Assembly (NCBI RefSeq): GCF_000003815.2
Contig: NC_049984.1
Location: 8,701,342-8,765,341 of the forward strand
Direction of reading: 5' to 3'
Length of the DNA stretch: 64,000 bases
Source of the DNA: Branchiostoma floridae
Lineage: Eukaryota > Chordata > Leptocardii > Amphioxiformes > Branchiostomatidae
In this document: piece after piece, positions 1 to 12,700 of the stretch
Layout of the letters: each line of letters begins with the position of its first letter
Position numbering within the stretch: position 1 is the first letter of the stretch
The notes under the pieces: model-generated
The model's input: the letters and a program-made list of their open reading frames with translations, nothing else
Told to the model about the DNA's origin: nothing
Database searches by the model: none
Program-made: the position numbers and the translations under genes

Positions 1-406
1 GATCCAATTTTGGCCTAAATCTGAGCAAACAAACGAAGCCAAAATCATCAGGTAATCCATTCCTACCCGACCCTATTTTTTTCAGGACCATAATTAGAAA
101 ACACGACATTACTTTTCCCAGGCCTTACCACGGGGCCGTTTCCTCACGACAGGTGTGTTGGCAGTTGGCAGGGCAACGATACTGACAACAGCAATCTGCC
201 AGGTCGTTCTGGAACGGCTGCATACTAGTATGCAATGAGCTTATGAAACTTGAAGGATATATGGTTCCGGACCGAACGTATTCAAGTTAACGTCGTTTTA
301 GATGAGAAGTACGATTGTGGCACGCCTAGAGGACCGGATGACCATGGTAACAGTTTGATACAGAGGTAGCCACACGTAACAACTATACACGCAGCAGTTA
401 CGAGCC
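1..406. other. Upstream flank of the carbonic anhydrase gene
   Basis: No coding exon was recognised here. A TAA in frame with the carbonic anhydrase ATG lies at 377-379, so the open frame cannot extend further upstream without a splice. Two CAG trinucleotides at 392-397 leave room for an unseen 5' exon joining just before the ATG. No promoter motif is evident. The window opens on GATC, as does the sequence after the first N gap. Confidence 0.5.
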
Positions 407-3400
407 ATGGGCTGTTCATGTTCGTCTGTGCGGGAAAGGGACGTGGGTTACCCGCCGAAACTGGTAGCTGTTCACTACCCCGGGATGACACAGTCTCCCG
501 TCAATATCGACACAGTGGACCCGCTGGTGATGTACTGTGACGCCTACCTGTTGTCACATCCGCTAACACTGCAGAACTACCGGCCAGGATGCGCCCGGAG
601 GATGGTTAACGATGGGAACACCTTTAAGATAGAGATGCGTCAGGAAAAACAAGAGTCAGTTGCTTCTCTACCGGGTCACATCACTGGCGATAGCGAAGGT
701 AAAGGGCTTGTTCACATCAATGATGCCATACTTGAAATAGCCGTGCATGTGTCGTACAACCTTCAGCTGCCTTCAAAATATGGAAAATGATGTCTTAGAT
801 CCTTGTCGATGGTTGGTTATGTCAAATTCAATTTTTCGGAAATTTCTACGACAGCAAAATCCTACGACGACCTACGATGAAAAATATGTGACCGCACCGT
901 AACAAAATTGCGAATGAATGTCTTTCATCCTGAGAAGTCGCAGAAATTTCTTCCCATTCAATCCAACTAACAATGTGTTGTTTTCGCACACACAAAAAAA
1001 ATAGCAAACGTGCCTAAAATAAGCGGAGGCCCGCTGCATGATGAGTTCAAGCTGCTACAGATCCACGCACACTGGGGCGCCACGGACCAGGACGGGTCCG
1101 AGCACACGGTGGACGGGGACGTCTTTCAGGGAGAGGTAAATAAAATGTAGCTTGTCTGGTTACTTTCCCACATTGATTGATTAAATCATAAAATGATTGA
1201 TGGTAAACAAAAACGTGTACTTGATACGCTTTCCTCATCAATTAAGCAAGGTCCTAATTTGCACAATTCATATAAAATACGTTGGTCCTCATCAAAGTTA
1301 CTCAGCGTTATAGGTCAAAATCCATGAAATTACATTTATGCCTTTTTAATTCATCCTATTTCACGTCTACAACTAAACGCTCCTGTAATCTAAACGAAGG
1401 TGTTAGAGGGTCTAAACGTATGCCAAGGCACAAGAAGCTATTTATTTCAAGCTCAAAAATCATGATCATAGCTTGTGTGGAACATAAAATGATCTAAAAT
1501 CAAACACAAAGGCATATTGAACGTAACGTTGCACACGTTTTCAACCCGTCCGACCAAGGCTTGAAGCTCCTTGGTAGGGTAAAAAAATGACACATACAAT
1601 GCGTGCGTGTCACGAACAATTAAGAGTCTATATACAAGGAGGTTCTTTAGTTGTTTTGTTCTCTCTCTATAACCTACTTGATACAGATGTAAAGTAGCAT
1701 TGGATGGACGAAATCTGTGTAAACAGTGTCAGGCATGAAGCGCGTTTAATCTCTGTGTTGTTACATTTTCCAGGTACATCTGGTGCACATGAACACCAAG
1801 TACCCCTCCTTCGAACAAGCGCTGACCAAACGTGACGGACTGGCCGTACTTGGAGTATTTCTTCAGGTCCGGATATTCCATATAAATTTAAAAGGCGTGG
1901 TAATACCATGAGATCTTTCTAGATACTTAGTACTAGGTAGTAAACAGTTTGGTGCAATTCAAAACCTTTGACAACAGATGCTAACTGTATGTTCGATCCT
2001 GTACATTGCATCAAACAACAGACCGTTAACGTAGCGCTACTACATGTACAGTACATGCATATTTGTTTTCTTGAAGAATCAAAGTGTGATTCCCATGTCT
2101 GCAGCTCACAGACGAAGGGCATGAGGGACATGAAAGTTTCAAAACCATCACAGACAAGCTGGACAGTATCAGTTATAAGGTAGGTCGGCAGTCATGTTAC
2201 CTACTGATACAATCTTTTACTGTCATTATGGAAAACGACATATGCATATGGTACATATATTTAAAAGAATGACATTTCTAACAAAAGCAACAATGGTTTG
2301 ATAGTTTGGGGGATATTTGTTTGAATTCTTTGTTAAGAATGAAGGAGGGAGTTTTTACAAAGAAATTATTAATAGTCTTTATAGAAAAGATGTGATATCC
2401 ACGGTAACTTTGCTGATGAACCAATAAAGTAATTTTTGGTGTTCCTTTTATACAATCAAATGGTTTCTGCTTGCTTTGTTGGTGTGTTAGGGCGACAGTG
2501 TTGACCTCGATGACAACTTCAACCCACAATGCCTCATTCCAGACGGTAAGAGAACATGTTTGACCATAATACAGTATTTATCAAAGACAGGCATTCCTTT
2601 CATGGACATCAAAGTCATTTTCACAGTAGAAATGACACAGGGAAAAAAAATAAAATGCACTTAAGCTACCGTTCCTTGGTGCGGCCTATACCGGGGTTGA
2701 GGTTCTGCATAGCAGACAGAGTGTTTGTAAGTTGTACAGAAATGGTGTTAGACATGTGTGGCAGTGAGCATGTTCTCATATACTAGTACAAAATGTAATA
2801 CATGTTTCTTCTCCAGATCACCAAAAGTACTGGTCCTACCCTGGGTCACTGACAACAGGTGGTTACCAGGAATGTGTCATCTGGATTATCTTTAAGAACA
2901 CCCTCAAGGTGTCTCACCAACAGGTGTGTGTCAAGTCCTGTCTTTGCACCTAACAACATTTTAACACCTTAGTCAGCTGTCTGCCATCTCTCCCAAGTTG
3001 TATCTTATTCTTATAAGGCCTCACTATCTTGGCTATATGGAAGATATATAAATTTTCATCCATTTTGTGACAATATTGTATATCATACAAAAAAGCTGCA
3101 AAATCAGGAAATATTTGCCTTAAGTTGACATAAAAATGCCAGAGAGCAGATACTAATGAATGAAGTCTTCCAAAGTCAAAAAAAGAAAATGTGGAAGAAA
3201 AAAATCATTTGGAGTGATTTCCTGATATAGACAGATCAATATTATACATACTTCTTATAAGACCTTATATTACGTCTTGTTAAAGTGTACAGCTGACCAA
3301 TGTTACACCTTGCCCCTCTCTCCCAGCTGGAGGCACTGCGGAGTCTACGGTCCTATCCTCGAGGGAAGGACCCTAAAATAGTTCGCGATCCTATCACAGA

Positions 3401-3518
3401 GAGAAGACTGAGCGCTCACATCCTGGACAACTACAGGACAACACAGCCTCTTCACAAGAGGCGCATCAGGGCATCATTCCCTGGCAACTACTCTATGTAC
3501 ACATTTCAGAAAAACTGA
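407..3518 (+). CDS. Alpha-carbonic anhydrase, probably active, with a possible N-terminal lipid anchor
   Basis: Zinc enzyme hydrating CO2 to bicarbonate and a proton. Seven exons with consistent phases: 407-698, 1005-1135, 1774-1866, 2105-2179, 2491-2545, 2817-2923, 3327-3518; 314 aa. Seen: QSPVNI near residue 29; zinc ligands H118 and H120 (IHAHWG) and H143 (EVHLVH); the GSEHTV glutamate E130; and SLTT with T228 at the Thr199 position. The usual Pro-Pro after it is Gly-Gly, and the His64 proton-shuttle position is Asn71, which suggests slower proton transfer (inference). The protein starts MGCSCS, which fits myristoylation at Gly2 and palmitoylation at Cys3/Cys5, and it lacks a signal peptide. 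The ATG has a strong context (GAGCCATGG), but an upstream exon is not excluded. Seven coding exons match vertebrate cytosolic CA genes. Exact subfamily is not assigned. Confidence 0.88.
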
Positions 3519-3855
3519 TGGATCTTTAGTTACTTCTTGATGGTGGTAAGACCTAGGGAAAAAATGTTGTTTTTCGGTTACTCTACTAACCAAAGCAAAA
3601 CCCTGCCTTTTTTCTGACATGAGCTTTTTGACCTGACATTTGAGTGTTGAAAATGTTGTAGAATAGAATCGTTGTCAAACATGTTCTCCTTATTTCTGTC
3701 CCAGTAGAACCTTGTGTTCACAACATTTACCTGAATAATTAAAACATGATGTTGAAAATATCAGTGTACACATTTCAAATTTACATTGTTAAACTATATG
3801 TGCTTAACATTTTCTAAAATGAGACAATGGGACATTGACAGAGTGTAAAACATCC

Positions 3856-3861
3856 TTTATT
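3856..3861 (-). terminator. Candidate poly(A) signal of FEN1
   Basis: TTTATT on the plus strand, which reads AATAAA on the minus strand, about 345 nt past the FEN1 stop. It lies 5' of the plus-strand signal, so the two transcripts would overlap tail to tail. Confidence 0.4.
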
Positions 3862-3885
3862 CAGCTTGACAAGAGGGAAAACTTT

Positions 3886-3891
3886 AATAAA
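3886..3891 (+). terminator. Candidate poly(A) signal of the carbonic anhydrase gene
   Basis: AATAAA, about 370 nt past the stop codon. It is the first canonical hexamer I noticed on this strand downstream of the gene. Confidence 0.45.
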
Positions 3892-4204
3892 ATGTTCATA
3901 GCTCTCTAATGACATTTCTCCAGTAGAACATGAAATACACCTGCAGCAGTGACATAACACCAGATACTCCATACAGATATATGTTAATATGATTCTTGTA
4001 TCTATATAGGGACAACTACAATGTATGTTTCATCTTCTTATAAAAGAGTCAGTTCATTCTTGGCTGCTTAGGTTTTTTTTTCTATCATCAGTTCTGAACT
4101 TGCTCAAGATCTTGAGAAAAAGTACAAGAAGGATAGACAGGCAGTAGTGAAATCTTCATGAGTAATATTCTTAAACTGTGTAAGCTCCATCAGGGACTGT
4201 ATTT

Positions 4205-7200
4205 TTACTTGGGTTTCTTGAATTTCCCGCCACTCATCTTGGCTTTCTTGGATGCAGAGCCTTTTGCACCTTTTGGGGGCTGTATATGGAAAGACCAAAG
4301 AATTAAATGAATGAAACAAAAAATGGCAATTCCAGAAACCCAGACACACACAACGACAAATAAACACACCGACTGATAACAATCTTTACAGAGGAAACAA
4401 CAGATATTCAATACAGGCTGAATCAATGTATAGTCTACAGATTCAGCATTTGATTTGGAAAGGGTTAAAATAAGTGTTGGAGTAGTTCACATGATGAAAG
4501 CTACATGGTACCTCCAAGCATTTACATATAGAATTTCAATCCATATACTGTCTAACCATTTGATTGAATACATTTCTACAAATCATTCCACAAAAAAGTT
4601 TTGACTCTGAAAAAGACAAATCCCTTTTCCAACTCACCTCCTTCCTTTTGACTGATGGTGAGGACATGACCTTGAAAAAGCTGTCAAGACGACCTTGTGT
4701 GGACGTGTGGCGGGCATTCTTCAGCTTCTTTGCACCATTCTTTATCCTATCCTCACTGCAGAGATAGAAAATTACACTCAGCAAGTTCAAAAACCTAATT
4801 TAGACAATCATTTCTCAGTTACTACTTTGTTAATTGTACAGTATCATTGGAAAGCTTATTTACTCTTCCCAATGACACCATATTTGTTATGATCCTACAT
4901 TCAAAAGTTTCACCTACATTCACCAGAGCTGACTGTGTGTAAAAAAACAGAAGTGCTGAAATCCCCCTGCCAATAAAGTCCACAGGGGAATTTGGGGGCC
5001 ACACATGAACTCACAGTCACTGATGGTGCTCATTGCCCCAAACCTTGATCTTAAAAAATGCATCATGTTACAGGAAAATGCACAAAACTAATCCAATAAT
5101 GAAACACATAATACTGATCATAAAAAAATAAAAAAATGACTGCATTTTTTGTTCTTAATCTACTCAAACAAGCAACCCTAGGGTTGTATGTACAATCATA
5201 ACGAACGGGATATCAGAAAGGGCGCTTAATAAGCTGTTACTACAGACAGGATTCTTCAACTTGTAAAGAACAAAAAGTTTCTGCTAGGACACCCACCTGA
5301 ATCCCTTCTCATTGCTCATGTACTGTACCAGTCCCTCCTCATCTGGGTCAACCCATTTCAACTGGAGGGGGGGGGGGGGAGAAATCACAATGTTGTACAT
5401 ACAGCAAGATGGCACACAGGCTAAGTAATGCATTCTTCTTTACAGCACCTTGCCCAAGACCTGTACAATATACGTGTACTGTAAATACAAAAGCATTCAC
5501 TCTACATAGGAAAATGGCCCAGTACTGCTCTTCATTTCACAAACTTGTTGATTTTGAATACCATCACGAATACCCATACTGGCTGTGAAAGTTTCAAGAA
5601 TAGCTTATGGTAAAAGAACACAGATAAAAAAATAAAACATATATTAGTCACAACTTGGCACATGACGAGGGTGAAAAAATCTTCCTACCTCCACTTGGTC
5701 TGCAGGAGTAACTTCTGGTTCCTTGAACAGCTTCCTGGCCTGATCATATGGCCAGTCCTCAGGCACTGGGAACTTCTGTGGGTAAAACAGAAAGGTGTGT
5801 GAGTGGTGGGAAACTTCACAACAGACCAAGTGTCCATCAATCTCAGGTGTTTCACATATTAGAGGATGGCCATTGGCAGTTTGACCAATGAGGGAGTGGC
5901 TGCATGCACGTCCAATATCTGCATTTTTATGTTTTTATTTTGCAATCTCACATTTTTACAGAAATAGACCTGGCTATGGGATCAGCCTATTATTTCGTCA
6001 GGCTGATATTCTGCTTTCCACTGGCTTTGCACAGCTTACATCATACAATCAGCATGTAGATAGTAGCAGTTATATTGACAGAAACAAGGCAATAAGGTGT
6101 GTTATGCTTAAAGGTGGTTTACCTCTTTTGCAAAACAACCATACATTGTACCTTTGTGTCGATGTGCTTGAGAATTTCCTCGATAGACTTGTACTGACGG
6201 ATGAGTTCGATGGCTCGTTTGGGGCCGATCCCGCGGATGGAGTCACAGTAGTCACACCCCAGCAGGATACACAGGTCAATGAACTGCAACACACAACAAA
6301 CAACACACTGTGGTTAGGCCTAGGAAAATCAATGTTGTGTTTCCCGTTACAATACTGAAAAAAGGCAAGGTAGCTAGAGCTAGGGATTCTCTCTATTTTT
6401 TTTTTTTATCCAAGAAAGTTTAACAATGTAAAAATAAAAAGGATCAGGACATTGGTATTTTCAACATCATTTTATACTGATACACAAGTATATCAATAAA
6501 CTGGGCAAAGAAGCATGATATTTACTACATATGGTTTCATCAATTGTTCAAAGCCTTAAATCTGTTTTGAATCAGATTGAACATTCCTCCTAGGCCTTGG
6601 CATGTTCATGAATAAAAACAAACCTACAGGATATGACATAACACAATGGAGTCAACAGAGAGGACAAACGTGCAGTGTTTGTTCTTCAAGCAGTTAACAT
6701 TATATTGCAAATGGACAGAGTCTGTACCAAATTTATCAAAACTTTGTACGATTTACAATTAGACAGCTTGGGTAATGGAGCTGTCTGCTTAGCACTTAAA
6801 AGGACTAATTTTTTTTCTTCAAGAGCATGGATCTAAATCCCTCACCTGGTCCTGTGTGAGATCCAACTCAGCCAGCAGCCTGTCATAGTAGTACTCCTTG
6901 ATGGGCATCTTTCTGTAGGTAAAATACATTCAGGGTAAAACATACTGATTCAAATCTTCACTATCCCCTTTTTTCAACCTCCTTGCTAATAAACCATCAT
7001 TTTATTGATTGAAAATGTGACAACACTGCATAAAAGCCATACCAATCTTTTTTACACAAAAGTCAAAAGGTTAAACGTCACTTTGATGCCTATCAGGTAC
7101 CCTTTATTTCTTTGCAAAAAAGTTCTGATGACTTCCCCCATGACTTTTGATTTACAAGCTTTCTACTTCTGTGGGCATGTCCTCTAACCAGCAGTCAGCC

Positions 7201-9446
7201 AATCAGACAAATATCTTAACGTTTAAAAAAAAAACAAAAAAACTTTTATGTAGGTAAGGCCAATTTTCTGATGGCTGACAGCTAGTTACAGGCCACACCC
7301 ACGATAGGGGAAACCTCAGCCTGGTTTAGCAGAGCTTCTCCAAGGTATAATGTATAGGCTGGCGCGAGACTCTGAATAGAAGAATGCATCGTACCTGGCC
7401 TCGGAGAAGGTGAGATGTCTGAGCATGATGTTGGTGCCGAAGGTCAGCACATCCATGTCCTCTGTCCCGGCAGCGTACACTTTTCCCTTCTTCGCCAGTT
7501 CTGCACACTGAGCTTCAGCTTCACAGGGCGCCTACAAAGGTTTTCAATTAATCGGTAAGGGCAAAGCTCAAGAAAGAAAGAAACAGACATACCTTAAAGA
7601 ACCCCTTATCAACCTTGGATTGATGTGTTTGCAAATTCAAAAATCACACAAAAATCATCAAGCTATATCCAGAAAATTGAGCGGGGTCAGGAGAAATTAG
7701 AGTACATAGAGCAACACCTACATCAACATAAGGGATACCCATCAGTGTCAGCAACTTTTTACACTCTGCATTGTGTTCCTTGGTCACTTTCACCTTAAAA
7801 AAAACATTTACAATTAAAGCTGTGCAGCTAAAAAAATAGCAGTGTAAAACTGAAATGCATTAGGGTATTTCTTACATCATATTTTAACTACACAGGTATG
7901 TTTTGTACAAGCAAAAGTATTGTTAGAAAACATTTCTGTAACATGCATTTTCATCACTGACTCACATTAAAAATTTATTCCCCATGTAAGCATTTGGCCC
8001 GCCCCAAATTCTAGGATCTGCAGGTTCTTGCTAAAGTTTGTTCAGTACCCAAAAACAAAACATTTTTTTTCTAGGTTTTACCAAACGTTTCTGGAACTTG
8101 TTGACATCCTCGGCCTCTCCTGCCTCCTCTGCCTTCTCCAGCGCCTTCTGTGCCTCCTCACGGCGCTCTGCACGCTTCGCCAGCTGGACAATTAACATTA
8201 AATATTTTAAACATATTCTTGCACCATGTTAACTACAAGCAATTCCTAGGTCAAACACATCCTTACATCCTATAACTCTCTTCTCTTTATGGTTGCACTC
8301 AAAGCATAATGCTTAGAAAATGCTTTTAGACAGCTCATATGCACTTCCACTATGGCTTGCTTTCACAATTACCCAATCATCTCAATAAGTGTGTTGGGTT
8401 CTTTCAACTATAACAGTAATGTGTCATTATGCCTGAAAAAGGCCCAGTAAGTCAACTTTGACATGGCGGTGCACTCCTTACCTCTCCAGACTTCATGTTT
8501 GGTGGTTTGCCATCAAACACATAGACAGGTTTGATTCCATTGTCTACCATACGGATGGTCCGGTAGAACATGCCCATCAAATGGCTTGGAAAAAACAAAG
8601 ATCAAAATTAATCAATTGAGAGAAACTGGCGCTACATAATATGACAAGGACTCCTTTTTACAGTATTAACTGCCTTTCTCCTTCCACACTTCATGAAGTC
8701 TAGACACAACTCCTTTACCATAACACTGCATGAAATTACAAGAGCCTGGTATACCGGTAATTGTCTGAACATCTTTGTGACATTTCTGAGTGTGGGTATA
8801 GCCATGAGTGGACCTCATCAGCAAAAACCATACTTCCAATTCTTCAAGTATCCTGTTGCACCACTTTTGCAAGGAAACTGCAAGAAGCAGCTGAATAAGA
8901 AGTCAACAGACCTGGTGGCCTCGCCTGCGTCGTTGGTTAGCATGTTACCGTCCTGTCGCACAGCGATGAGGAACTGGTAGATACTCATGGAGGCATCAAT
9001 GGCAACCTTCCTTCCTGCAGGGTGAACGGTTTGTACTTAAACCTCAGAACAGTAGTCCACGTGTTTTCAAAAACCCCTTAGTGCTAGTACAAAGTTACTA
9101 CCTATGTTATCTTACAAAGTGTAATTTCTGTTTGTAACATTATATGTGTGGCCAAGGAGGTTAAAAATCACTCTTTTTTCAACCTCCTTGGTGTGGCCAA
9201 TACTGAATACATATTATAATGTGCACTTAACTTGCTAATAACACAATAGCCATCATTAGGTCCGGTCTTACACAGCTTGCCAGGCCCCTCCCCACCAAAA
9301 ATCACTTCAAACAGCCCGATAAAAATTCTGGCAAACCTCGATTTATTTACAACGTTATACTCACCAAAGTAGTTCTTGATCTCATTTTCTTTCATGGCAC
9401 CGGGTGCATGGTCGCCTATCAGCTTGGCTAGCCCTTGTATTCCCAT
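4205..9446 (-). CDS. FEN1: Flap endonuclease 1
   Basis: Structure-specific 5' flap nuclease of Okazaki fragment maturation and long-patch base excision repair, acting in the nucleus with PCNA. Twelve exons, listed in transcription order: 9446-9365, 9014-8912, 8584-8482, 8183-8082, 7793-7722, 7531-7395, 6912-6846, 6283-6152, 5775-5689, 5361-5297, 4755-4638, 4279-4205. They give 380 aa, the human length. It starts [12 protein letters not shown]. The catalytic acids fall at human positions: D34, D86, E158, E160, D179, D181 and D233. The PCNA-binding PIP box, TQGRLDSFF, ends at F344, and a Lys-rich C-terminus follows. The start was chosen because Gly2 must be exposed in this family; the open frame continues 25 codons upstream but is not conserved. 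It is divergent from DDX27 and convergent with the carbonic anhydrase. Confidence 0.97.
5872..6000. repeat. Dispersed repeat, family with CCAATGAGnGAGTGGCTGCATG core
   Basis: FEN1 intron 8. It shares a core and a GCATTTTTATGT block with copies near 43133-43262. Related sequence in the opposite orientation occurs at 52655-52870 and 61635-61790, where 'GATCCCAT' and 'ATGCAAAT' blocks recur. Probably a MITE or SINE fragment; the ends are not defined. Confidence 0.5.
7155..7356. repeat. MITE-like repeat with CTCAGCCTGGTTTAGCAGAG arm (copy 1)
   Basis: FEN1 intron 6. It contains CAGTCAGCCAATCAGA and the inverted TGGCTGACAGCTAG, then the arm ending in AAACCTCAGCCTGG and GGTATAATGTATAGG. The left end is diverged. 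It belongs to a family of about eight copies in the window. Confidence 0.65.
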
Positions 9447-9759
9447 CCTTGTGGCGGACACACCGAAAAATCGGTCACTTCTCAGGAAAATGCAACAACA
9501 ACGCGGGGCAAGCTGGAGCATGAAAAAAAGCGCGCCAAATCTTCATTTACCGCCAGGGGTAAAGGTTAAAGTTCAAAGGTGGAGCATTATTAAACAATTT
9601 TTACGTTTTTAGCCTCTTACTGAGTAACAAAATCATGTAAAAATCAGTTCATTAATAACTTGATGTAAAAGATATTTTTGTGACGAAATCATTCTGGGTT
9701 AAAGGACAAACTTTCGCTAACCAGCGGGTTAACCCATCAACCAATCTGAACCAGGCATC
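9447..9759. promoter_or_regulatory. Bidirectional promoter FEN1 / DDX27
   Basis: Only 313 bp separates the two divergent start codons, so the two transcription starts must lie within or very near this interval. No TATA box was recognised. Both genes are growth-associated (replication/repair and ribosome biogenesis), which suits shared control; that is inference. Confidence 0.7.
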
Positions 9760-12700
9760 ATGGCGGATTGGGATCACATTGGAACGATCGGGGACGACGA
9801 TGACGTCGCGTTAGCTCCAGAGAGCTCCGATAGCGACGAAGATGAGGTAGGATATCGTATCTTATCTTTACAGACATTTTACTCCAAGAAAAGAGAAGAT
9901 TTTAGTCGATTTGACTTGTATTTTTGAGTGAAGAGTGTGAGTTGGTGGGGAGGGGGGCAAGAACGCTTGCTTGCACATGTCGACAGCACACACGTGGTGG
10001 GCAAAATATGTGTATCAAGCCTTGAAACTTCATGACTACTTAAAGGCCACTTGTGAATGCCTTTCTGACGTGTTTTAAACTACTTTAAACTTTAAAGAAG
10101 CAGACTGCTAACGATTTATAGAGTAGAGTGCTGCAGTTGTTTCCATTTGAGCCCTTTAAATATTAGCCTGGCGGGTGTCATCCAAATTCAATGGGGGCCC
10201 CAAAGCCCTTTTCCGTAGAGCGTAATCGGTGGTTTTAATTCTACGTACTACGTAGCGGGACCGCTCGAATTCAACGTAGAGCGTAATGGGTGCATTTTGC
10301 GTCGAGCGATATTGGCTCCTTTAATTTAACGTATTACGTAGAAGCTAACCGGATTTTACCGTAAAACGTAATTCATATTTATTTTTCGAAAAGCGTAATC
10401 AAAGTTTCATTAAACTTATCTTGTCTACCGGCAAATTCTACTCGCGAAAATGCAGGAAATTGCGTTTCAAAGGGTCTAGATTTCAAAATTTCGCCGGACC
10501 TTCCTTGCGATGGCTTACCCATTCGGCATTGGACATGGTGAAAATATGTTGCGGGAGCGTCGCCCCCCAACTAGTAGAAATTTCTTTACCGAACTTAGTT
10601 AACAAGCAAAATGTGCCCCATACTAAATGGAGGGAATGGCATTTCAGAGGGTACGGGTCAAGATTTCAATTTTTCTCCGGGCGCCGGGCGGCCCTTGGGC
10701 TTGCGACGGCTTGGGCCTCTGGTGCTCAAGACTCTCCGGCGCTCGTCGCCCTCAAAAACGTTTCTCTGACAGAAATGTCATTACATTGAGCATATGGTCT
10801 GCCAGCAAAATTTATTTCTCAAAATGCAGGAAATGGTGTTTCAGAGGGTACAAATTTCCAAATTTTCCCGTACCTACCTTGCGACAGTTCGTGCTTTCGG
10901 CACTCCAAATCTGAAAAAGGTGTTTGGGGGCGTTGCCCTCAATAACTTAAAACCATGTGATTTTCTAATTGGAATGCTATTTAACTTAGCTTAGTCTGTG
11001 AGCAAAATGTGCCCTTTTAGATGCATAAAATGGCGTTTCAGGGGGTCAAGATTTCACAATATTCCCGGGGGAGCATACCCCCGGACGCCCTAGGATTGTC
11101 GCGCCTCCACTTTCGGTGCTACAAGTGCTGAAAATTACGTCACATAAGAGGTCATAAGAAATTTGCTGTCGCCGCCTCTGGCCAGCAAGACGTCTAAGTT
11201 AAGTTTGAATCTCGTTGATGGAATTATCAGTTTTGTTTACGTGTGCACGTGTTCTGCCGTCGGCGGATTTCAGCCAAAAGACGACAAAGATTTGCATAAT
11301 GCATTATGAAATTTCTTAATTTAGCGTAGAGCGTAATAAAGTGTCCATAATTTAGCGTATTACGTAGCCGACCCTCCCGAATTTAGCGTACAGCGTTGTC
11401 GGTACCCCCCCTTGGGGGCCCTCTTCAATGTCCCCCGTTTTTACAAACGTTTTGCCGTGAAGCCTTTGCTACCTGAGTATCGTGACCTCAAGTGAATGTG
11501 AAATTGTATCCTGGACACGTCTAAGGACACTCCGCGCTGACATGATCATATGGATGACATCTGCGTACTCATCAATTTTCATCCATTTCCAGAATATGGT
11601 TGCAACCATACTCTAGAGTCTAGAATAAGATTGTACAAAGAAACTGTGCAATGTGCCGATATATATGTTGAAAAAAAGTACAAAGGAATAAATACTATTG
11701 AACACATTTTTGGGGTGTCCAGATCTAGAGGATGTCACCAGTATAATCAAAGCAGTATAGCCTAATTATTATTATATTATGCTATTTTCCATCTAATGCC
11801 ATTTAGAGTGTTGGCTAATGATGATATTTTCAATGTATATTCCATCCAGGTTATACCAAAGCCCAAAAGGAAGAGGGGGAATAAAAAGAAGAATGTTGAT
11901 TTCACGGAGGAGTTCCAGTTTGAGGAGACAGAACTGGACGTGGAGGACAGCTGGAACTATGAGATAGATGGACTGAAGCACAAGGTGCATTAATACTAGT
12001 GGAATTTGTAATGACTAAGTATTGTTGAATATCAGTATAAGGAGGCTCATGCTTCTGTACATGTGTAATGAAATGCATTGTGTATACTATGTTGAAGTTG
12101 GAGGCCCCCAACAAAACACTTCTGGACATGTATCAAACATATCGTCCAGAATCCAGTGGGGGACTCTCTACTAGTTAGGGGCCCTCACCCTTGACCTCAA
12201 GCACTATGTAAATGGAGGTTGTAAAGTTTGTCAAAGTTGTAGATATTTGTGAATGAGTGATATTATTTCAACATGATTTCTTTTCTTATGTAGGCTGTGG
12301 CAACCACACTAGATGAGAAGATAGCACAAATCAGAAAAGAAAGGAAGAAAAGGGTGAGTAAACAATTTGGGAAATATAAAAACGCTGGTGTCAAATCGAA
12401 AACAGCTGGATTGTAAGGCTGATTCAGCTGCATGGTGTTCATAATTCTAATGAAGCATCAAGCACATGCAAATTTGTCTTCTTTGTTTTTTTTTTACCAG
12501 ACAATTCATTAACATCATTAGTTGGCTTGTCAGCTTGTTTCAGACCTAAGGTTCTTATGGTGCTTGTACAATAAGCTACATGTGAGTTGTAATCACAAGT
12601 TTCAATTGAAAGATATATATAACCGTTACATTATGCCATCAGAAACATCAGCAAGTGGAGGGAAAAGAGGAAGAAAGTACAGAGAAAAGACCAGCAAAGA

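Larger units (their letters stand above)
3519..4204. other. Convergent 3' region between carbonic anhydrase and FEN1
   Basis: AT-rich sequence without a coding exon, holding the 3' UTRs of two genes that run into each other. AATAAA signals on the two strands lie within 36 bp (see separate entries). Confidence 0.6.

Noticed and set aside
699-790. Extension of carbonic anhydrase exon 1 to the stop at 790
   Set aside because: The coding match ends at a good donor (GAAG|GTAAAG), and phase 1 joins exactly to 1005.
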